Assembly (NCBI GenBank): GCA_017979445.1
Contig: JADQWC010000057.1
Location: forward strand, 48,979 to 112,978
DNA length: 64,000 nt
From: Akebia trifoliata
Taxonomy: Eukaryota; Streptophyta; Magnoliopsida; Ranunculales; Lardizabalaceae
Direction of reading: 5' to 3'
Shown here in pieces: positions 26,501 to 35,500 of the stretch (position 1 is its first letter; the number at the start of each line of letters is the position of its first letter). The notes below the pieces were generated by a model, which saw only the letters and a program-made list of their open reading frames with translations, had not been told where the DNA came from and did not search any database. The position numbers and the translations under genes were made by a program.

Positions 26501-29500
26501 GTAAGGGTAAACAAAAGAATAATTCTAAAGCCCTTCATATTATCAGTCCCACAAAATTTGAGAGGGAGACAAAGGATGAGGTTACCATTTATGTTTTGAC
26601 CACCAAAGAAGCCTCACAAGAGTCCAACTTGGAAGTACCACAAGAAGTACTGCCCATTTTACAGAAATTCCAGTATATCTTCCCTGATGAATTGCCTAAT
26701 GAACTCCCTCCCATGCATGACATTCAACATGAAATTGATATAATCCCTAGAGCAACTCTACCCAATTTACCACATTATAAGATGAATCCAATTGAACACG
26801 CAGAGTTGAGGAAGCAAATCCGTGAACTCTTACAAAAGGGATTTGTGAGAGAATGTATGAGTCCTTGTGCTGTGCCTGCTCTCCTTACACCAAATAAAGA
26901 TGGATCTTGGCATATGTGTTTGGATAGTAGAGCAATTAATAAAATCACGGCCAAATATCGGTTTCCTATACCAAAACTAGATGATATGTTGGATATGATG
27001 GCAGGCGCCACAATCTTCTCAAAGATAGATCTTAAAAGTGGATACCACCAGATCCGCATTTGTCCTGGGGATGAATGGAAGATTGCCTTTAAAACGAAGG
27101 ATAGTCTTTATGAGTGGTTAGTCATGCCCTTCAGGTTAACCAATGGCCCAAGTACTTTTATGAGGGTAATGACATAGGCGTTGAGGCCTTTCATGGGCAA
27201 GTTCTTGGTAGTTTACTTCAACGATATCTTGATTTATAGTAAATCCAAATAACAACACCTAGACCACTTAAGGCAAACTTGTGATGTACTTACAAAAGAG
27301 AAATTATTTGCAAACCGAAAGAAGTGTTCATTCATGTCCAATCAAGTTATCTTCTTAGGTTTCATAGTTTCTTCTGAAGGGATGTCAGCAGTTTCTTAAA
27401 AGGGTGCCATAGTTAGCTGACCCGAACCAAAGAATATACACGATGTTGTAGCTTCCACGGTCTAGCTACATTCTACCGTCGGTTTATTTGAGGATTCAAC
27501 TCCATCATGGCCCCTATCACAAATTGTATAAAAATGAGGGAATTTAGATGGACTAATGTCGCAGCCAAAGCATTTAGGAAGATTAAATCGAGGATGACGG
27601 AAGCTCCCGTCATGCGCCTTCCAGATTTTAGCAAAGTCTTCGAAGTTGCATGTGATGCATCCGGGGTAGGCATAGGTGGAGTATTGAGTCAATAAGGTCA
27701 TCCAATTGCCTATTTTAGTAAGAAATTGAATGAAACAAGACAAAAATACTCTACTTATGACAAGGAATTTTCTATGGTATAATCTTTACAATATTGGTGA
27801 CATTACCTATTGCCGCAAGAATTCATGTTATTCTCAGATCATGAAGCTCTTAGGTACCTTAGTTTCCAAAAGAAATTTAACCCAAGACATGCGAAATTGA
27901 ATTTCTACAAGAGTACACTTTTGTGTTAAAATATAAAACGGGAGTAGAGAATAGGCCAGTGGATGCATTGAGTCGTAGGATTGCATTAGTACACTCTATG
28001 AGTGTTGAAGTAATCGGGTTTGAGCGATTAAAAGATAAATATTCCACGTCATAGATTTTGGGAACTTTACACTTTACTTATGAATGATCTAGCGAGAAAT
28101 AACAATGGGTTTGCTCTATAGGATGACTACCTGTTTAAGGGCACTAAACTTTGCATTCCCCGTACCTTATTGCGAGATTTTCTCGTTTGGGAACTCTACT
28201 CTAGTGGGGCGGTTGGACATTTTGGGCAAGATAAGACTATTGTCCTTGTTGAGGATAGATTTCATCGGCCAAGTCTCAAACGAGATGTAGCCAAAATTGT
28301 TAGGTAATGTCGTACTTGTCAAATGGCAAAATAGAGAAAGCCGAATACTGGGTTGTATACCCCTTTGCCAGTGCCACACTACCCCGTGGCAAGATATTAG
28401 TATGCACTTCGTGCTTAGGCTTCCCAAGACCATCAGGAAGCATGATTCCATCTTTGTAGTAGTGGACCATTTTTCTAAAATGGCTCATTTCTTACCTTGT
28501 TCCAAAACCTCCAACGCTGCTAATGTGGCCAAAATATTTTTTGAAGAGGTTCATTTGCATGGATTACTAAAGACCATAGTATCTGATAGGGACATTAGGT
28601 TCATGATTTACTTTTGGAAAACATCATGGCATATGATGGGTACTAGATTGCAATTTTCTTCAGCACACCATCCACAGATAGACGGTCAAATTGAAGTGGT
28701 CAATAGGAGTGTAGGAAATGTATTGCGATGTCTTGTAAGTGATCATATTAAATCATGGGATTCTATATTGTCCATAGCTGAGTTTGCGTATAATAGTTCT
28801 GTCAGTAGGACCACAGGCATGAGTCCATTTGAAGTAGTTCATGGTTACAAGCCTATGACACCTATTGATCTCATCCCTATGGCAATTTCACACAGGTCAT
28901 ATGAGTCAACACAATCATTTGCACAACATATTCATGAATTGGATTATGAGATTAGGAAGATAATTACCTTGAATAATGAAAATTATAAAATGCATGCTGA
29001 TTCACACCGTAGGTTTAAGGAATTTCTAGTAGGTGACTATGTGATGATTCGTATTAGACCTGAGCGATTCCCTCAAGAAGTTGCAAGCCTGTAGTGCTGG
29101 ACCTTTTAAAATATTGAAAAGGGTGGGTACTAACGCGTATGTGATAGAGCTTCCATCTGACATGGGAATTAGTTCACATTTAATGTGGAAGATCCTGTGC
29201 CTTTTCAATGATCAACAATACCACCCAATAATTTGTCTCATGATCATCATGTTAGTCATTCTACTTCTATTTCTGACCCAACCCATGACCCATGGCATTT
29301 TCCATCACAAAGTTTCATACCTTTGCCTCTCACACCTATTATACCTCAAAAGCGATCAAGTGGTTTCAACCCGACATGGAAGATATCAAAAATGTCTAGT
29401 TAAGTAGAAGAATAGGCCAGATTCAGATTGCACTTGGATTATAGAGGAAGAGTTGCAAAAGATTGACCCGGATCTCTTGGAACAATACCATAGTTTTATG

Positions 29501-32500
29501 TCACTTGGATTAAAGGCTAAATTTTCTCAATCAGGGGGAGTTGATGGGGACATTAGATCATCACCCTCTAAATATTACCATAGGAGAAGGAAATCACAAG
29601 CTTTCTTGTGGATTGGTGATAGCTACAAAGAGGACTTGAGGACCCAATGTGCAAGATCTTTTGAAGACTCCACATTGGAGAGTACATATGGGTTTTATTT
29701 GGATCGAGGAGGACTTGGTAGAATTGTTCAGTGTGTGGTTGGGCGTACGGATACCATTTATTATCGATTTGAAAAGTCACCGACGAGCGTGACTTGGTCG
29801 CCAAACTTTGAAGAAAAGATTCAACGAGGAGCCCCATGCGAATATCATAGGGTTGATACCTCTGAGCCTATCGAAGAAAGGTTGAAGAAGAATAAAAAAA
29901 GTCCTGGTGTGGCAACTAAACACGAGGGTTGCGCTTGTTGCGGGACTTAACCTAACACCTTACGCCTTTGATGCCATCTTGCGGTATCGGTGTCCCCCGT
30001 CCTTTCTTTCTTTCGGTCCCAGTGAAGGTTCTTTCTCCCCCAATCGTTCGTTCTCATCCCAAGGGAGGGCTCACCCACCCATTGGTTGGGAAGCAGCGAT
30101 CTCTCCCTTGGTTGAATTAGAATGACCAACATGTGACCATAATGTTAGCATACTTGGGAAATTTTTTTTTTTTTTTTGTGGCTTATTTTCATGTTTTATT
30201 GGCCCATGGTCATAGTATAGATGCTTGAGGGTAGTTTAGTAACTTTAGGTTGTCTTTTTATTTAAGTTTTTAAGGTTTGAAATGTTAGGAGAGAGAAAGT
30301 TACGAAAAATAGATAATTTTTGTAATTTATCTTTTGGGTAGCTTAGGTCTTTTCTCTTTAGGGTTTTGTTTGTACTATTTAAGGACATCTTTATATTATT
30401 TTATGGAACTTTTTTAATACAATTTACAGAATTCTGATTTTCCTATCTTTAATGTTGGGACATTCATCTCGGTGAACAATAATCATCTAACTCTTCTATT
30501 TTCTTCTTGGTTTGTAGGTAAAGTCTAATTTTCTTCTTCTTTTCATCATATTTTCATAGTTTTCTGTGATTTTTCTGTTACTAAGCCCTAGGTGAGCCCT
30601 TACCAACGTCTTTTAAGAGATCTTACACATACTAGAACCTACCAAAACCCTTCCCAAAAGTACCATGTTGCTGCCCAGCCCAAACCAGTCAAAAAACCCT
30701 TGTCTAGTTGACCAAAATCAACTAATAAATCATTCCTATTTGCTGTCCAATAATTTACAGCAAGCATAGACCATCTTAAAATCCTTATTTTTATTATTCT
30801 AACCTTATTCCAACCCTATATTTAACTTTAGGAACCCTAATTTTCTAGATCTTCTTAGATATTGTTAGACTAATACCCTAGGCTAGTTGGAAGTTCTATC
30901 TTCTATAAGATCCCTCAATTTAATATTTTAGATTTAGATTGGCGGGACTTAAAACATTGTCTAGAATTATTTGTTAGCTATTTACATGACTTTTCTTATT
31001 TCTTTGTGATAGAATCTGATAGCTTATGATATTCATTGTCTTTGATAATTTTTTTCTCGTAATCTCAGAACTATCATTTTAGTTAGTTTCATAGTCCTGC
31101 ATCAATTGGATAGTTGTAGGCAGCTTGTTATTATTTCTTAAAGTCGTTGGAAGAACAAAGAAAGGGATGCAAGGATTAAGCTCTAGGTTTGGGGTTATAA
31201 ATTGCATTTAAATAGAACAAACGATCGAGAAGAGCTCAACGAAAAAAAAATGAAGTTTCTCTCTTCCTTCCCTCGTTTTTAGCTGAAGTTAGAAAATGGG
31301 GTGTCTAAGAGGAAAATTTATATCGACTATCCTCACATCCTAGAAATCCATTACCTTTATTATAGGTGTGTCGTAAGAAAAACTGGTGTGGCAATATAAT
31401 TTCTCTAAGTTATAAGTATGCAGCAGGATCAATTATATTATTGTTATAATTTAGGGATAATAATCCAGTGGGCCATTCTTGTACAATTTAATTCTATTGG
31501 CACACCAAATTTTACTTACAACCATGGTTTAAAATTTCTTACCATTTTGTATGAAACGTTTTGAGTTTTCACCAAAACAAGACAAAACAATCCTCAACTC
31601 AAAACATACGAAATTTTCGCAGATTTGTCTGAAAAAATAAAGAAGGAAGAAGGAGAGAGAGAGAGAGGACCTGGGTGGTTCCGTGATTTTTCCGGATTTG
31701 TGCCAACATTCCAGGTAAGGTCGTCTTCTTCCTCTTGACTTTTTTTTTTCTTTAGAGAAACAACGAAAGTGTTGCCCTTGACCTTGGTCTTTCTTAAAAA
31801 ATTGAGTTATTTATTTTAAAACCCTCCATATTTTGATAAATAATTGAGGTGTCCCATGTCTTCAAACTGACCCATGCCTCTTGATCACAGTCTTTTGAGT
31901 AAGATTTCATAGACATTCCAATTTGAAGCTATGTATGTCTCGGAATGTTTCGTACTGTTTCGGGTTTGTTTCAGTATCATTTCGGTTTTCCGACAAACTG
32001 AAACAAGATTTTAAGCCATGCTTACAACAACCAACCCTTATGAAATTAAGTCATTATCTACATATAGATTGATGTGTCATAAGTAAAAGTTGGTGTGTTA
32101 ATAGAAGCTCTCTTTATATGTAATGGGATAAAACTTTGTCAATGATTGGTGATGATGATGGGTCTATTTTGATTTTTTATGCTGGTCAGAACTGTGGCCC
32201 ACTTATCTCTAAAGAGTTCATTGATCTGATTATTATCATCATTGGTTTATTTCAAATTCAAACTATGGTTTGCAACTAGTCAAACTATCGTAGGATTGAT
32301 TATGTTATTGTTATATGTTTATATTGATAGGCCATCCGATGTTTTTCTTTTCTTTTCTTTTCTTTCTCTGATGCCCTAACACTAAAGTTCAATTATAAAA
32401 GAAAATCTGTAAGCACAGTATGATTTCGAAAATCGCCACTAAGATATTGAACTTCTTTCTCTTCTCTTATTACAAAAGTATAGCCTGAAAACTATTATCT

Positions 32501-35500
32501 TGCGCACTTCCACTCTCAAACATGGAAGAAATAATTCGAAAGTCCAACACAGTGGATGGCTTATTCACCAAGCTAAGCCCATCACCAAAAAATAGTTGGA
32601 AAGAAGTGAGTATTGATAACTCTCACAAACCCAACCCAAATTCAAACAACACCACATTCGTTAGGAGTACTCTTTCCAAAGGTTTTTGGGTTCCACTTCC
32701 ATAGAAAGAAGGAACCCCACAACCCTCCCATCCCGAATCATGAGTGGGTTTCTATCATACTCGAACTTGCCATGCTTCTACAAAGCTCATACCTGTCCTT
32801 GAGTAAGGACAAAGTCATCATATCTGCACCATTCTAGTCAGTATGGATGTATCAAATTGCAACAGTTTCTTTTCTATAACATTTTGAGTCCAATGGTATC
32901 TCACATCAATGCATTTAGAACGAAAACTTGGATCTCACTCAAGTTAATGAAATTTTTACTATCACAGTAGAAACCAACCTGTTTTGTTTCACTTGAAAGA
33001 ATTTCTTCATCCATAATATATCTTGGCAAGTTTCGATGATAGCAATGTATTTTAGCTATGCAGTAGATGAGGTCAAATAACTGTCCCAAATAACTTCGGC
33101 AATTCGAATTTCCATGAGACTACCTAAATTTGTTATAACCAATGTCTCCTGCACAGTTACATCTGCATATACTCTTAGTGAACCTTTTATCTTATTTTAT
33201 TTTATGGATAAGCTGGACTTGAGTTCATGGCCTCAAAGCTCCATTGCAATGTGTCAAATTGTCAATAACTTGAGCTATGGATCTAAGTTCAACCTTTCAG
33301 TACAATCTTACCACTTCCAATGTGCAAACACATCTTGGATGACCCCATGCGATACATGAGAATCCACTTAACTATTGTCTTGTTCTCCTTGGAAGAATTA
33401 GCTAGAAATGTTACACCATGAACTACATGTGCAATGTGTGGCTTCCTGTACATCAAACTTCTTATGGCCAATCTATGGGGAGAACCAACCAATTTTTTTT
33501 TTCCATGTAGAACCTATCAAACGCTTTCTCAATATATCTTTCTTGTGATATCCGTAACTTTTCAGCTTTCTTATCACAAGAGATTTTCATTCCCAAGATT
33601 TTCTTAGCCAATCCCAAGTCCATGGAAAAGTTCTTCCTCAACTCTTGCTTCTACATGTCAATTTTATTCATTTTCTTATCCAATGGTCAACATGTTTTCA
33701 GCATAAAGAAAAAAAGGATAATAAAAGTTACTATTTTTTTAATAGATACATAACTAAACCTATTCTTTTTGTACTCATAATCCACCATAAATGAATCAAA
33801 CTTCCTATAACATTTTCTTAGATCTTGTTTAAACCCCCATACATTCTTTTTCTTAGCAAACCATGCTCTCCTTGCCCTTGACCTTAAATCATTTTGGCTT
33901 CTCCCTATAAATCTCTTCCTCCAAATCACTATTTACAAAGGTTGACTTGATATCAACTCCCTCAATTTCTAAATTCGCGTTTGTTATCAAAACCTATCCT
34001 ACACTCAATGAGATTTTTACAACGGATTAAAATTTTCATCAAAATCAATACCTTTTTTTATATTATCCAAACCCTTCTCAACCAACCTTGGCTCGTAACG
34101 TGACTATAAGCTATTCTCTTCATTTTTCTACTTGAACACCAACTTGTTTTTGGGTGTTTTCTTTGCCTTCGACAATTTTATAAGGTTGTATTTGTAGCTC
34201 ATATGCTTTCATTCTTCAAGTTGGGATGAGGAGAGCTAATCCATGCAACTAGTTAATCCTTTCCTCCATCCACTCTAGCCAGATGTTCGGTGGCCATCAT
34301 GGATCACTATGGTCTATTATGGCTGGCTTTCGTCGATGTTCAACTAATTGGTTTCACAGTCATAGAAAGTGAAGATTCGCAAGACAAAACGACTTGAAAA
34401 TAGGATATGAACGTTATAAAACTAGAGGTTTCCCTGGGAGCAGGGATGCCATAGTTCGTAGAAGCATAGGCACGGGTGCCATCTTGCATGAGTAGAGGCG
34501 GCGTAGGCAGTTGACCGAGAGGCTACAAACCCATAAGTGGGAAAAGCACCTGTAATAGACTAGCTTTACATATAATGTATGTACAAGTGAAAGACCAGGC
34601 CGATGAACCGAAAGACCGTCTTTCTTGCGTGTGCGTGTTGTTGACTCTTCTACTTAATGGGTTATTTCATTTTGAAACCTACTTGGTTATAATTACTACT
34701 TCGTCTATACGCCCATGGGATACATAAAATGAAAAGAAAGATACGTGTTTAGCGGGATAGGATCACCGGGAATAGAAATACTGGTTGGAGAATGAAATGA
34801 TCAACAATTTCATTGCCTCACCCAACGAGTGAAGTTGCCGAAGCGAGTCTAAAAGCCAAAAAGCAATGAGCCGCAAGCAACAAGCATGCAAGTGTTGGCG
34901 CCTGACAGAACTCCACTCTACGTAAGTCTTGTCAAATCGGGGAGTCACAACATCTCAGGTTACCCACAGTGACAAAACCACAATAGAAATCACTGTGCAC
35001 AGTTTGCACAATCCATCCAATTATAACATCCCTTTAGAAAAAATTTAGTTTTATCATTATATGTCACTTTGTTTTTTCCTCGTTGCAATATTATTGGCCT
35101 ATACTATCCTTGTTATTCAAAAAATTGATCCCTTATCATTCCAATTGCAGATGATGGATCAGTTTGGTGTTGGGGCTATAATGTCTGTATCCTTCATAGT
35201 AGATATTTTACCACTTTTGGTGTATGCGACACAGGAACAATTGGAACATTTCAATGTTAATCTTCTCTATGATAGGTTCCTCTAGTTGTTATTCCTTTGA
35301 CAGATGCATGGACGGCCAGCTTGGTGTCAATGTGGAGAACTCTTCAGTTCCATGTTTATTAGAGCAGTTCCTCGAGTTGGGCTCTCCTGATTCCTTGACA
35401 GATGAATCAAGTACAGACTGCAAAACACATTTGAAGGTAGGTAACAAATTCAATCACCTTTTTTTTAGGTAAAAAATATTTTCTTAAGATCAAAGAAACA

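Larger units (their letters stand above)
23750..31104 (+). mobile_element. Full-length, inactive Ty3/gypsy LTR retrotransposon
   Basis: Target duplication ATTGG at 23745-23749 and 31105-31109. LTRs begin TGATGGGGAC and end TCCTGCATCA, a five-base terminal inverted repeat TGATG/CATCA. The primer-binding site is TGGTATTAGAGCA, one base from the initiator-Met tRNA site. A polypurine tract (CAGGGGGAGT) ends just before the 3' LTR. Domain order is gag, protease-side linker, RT, RNase H, integrase, as in Ty3/gypsy. The frames are heavily interrupted. LTRs are unequal (991 and 1563 bp) because of a deletion in one and an organellar insertion in the other. Confidence 0.93.

Noticed and set aside
29453..29950. 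165-codon frame as a gene
   Set aside because: It runs from element 3' sequence across the LTR start into the organellar insertion.
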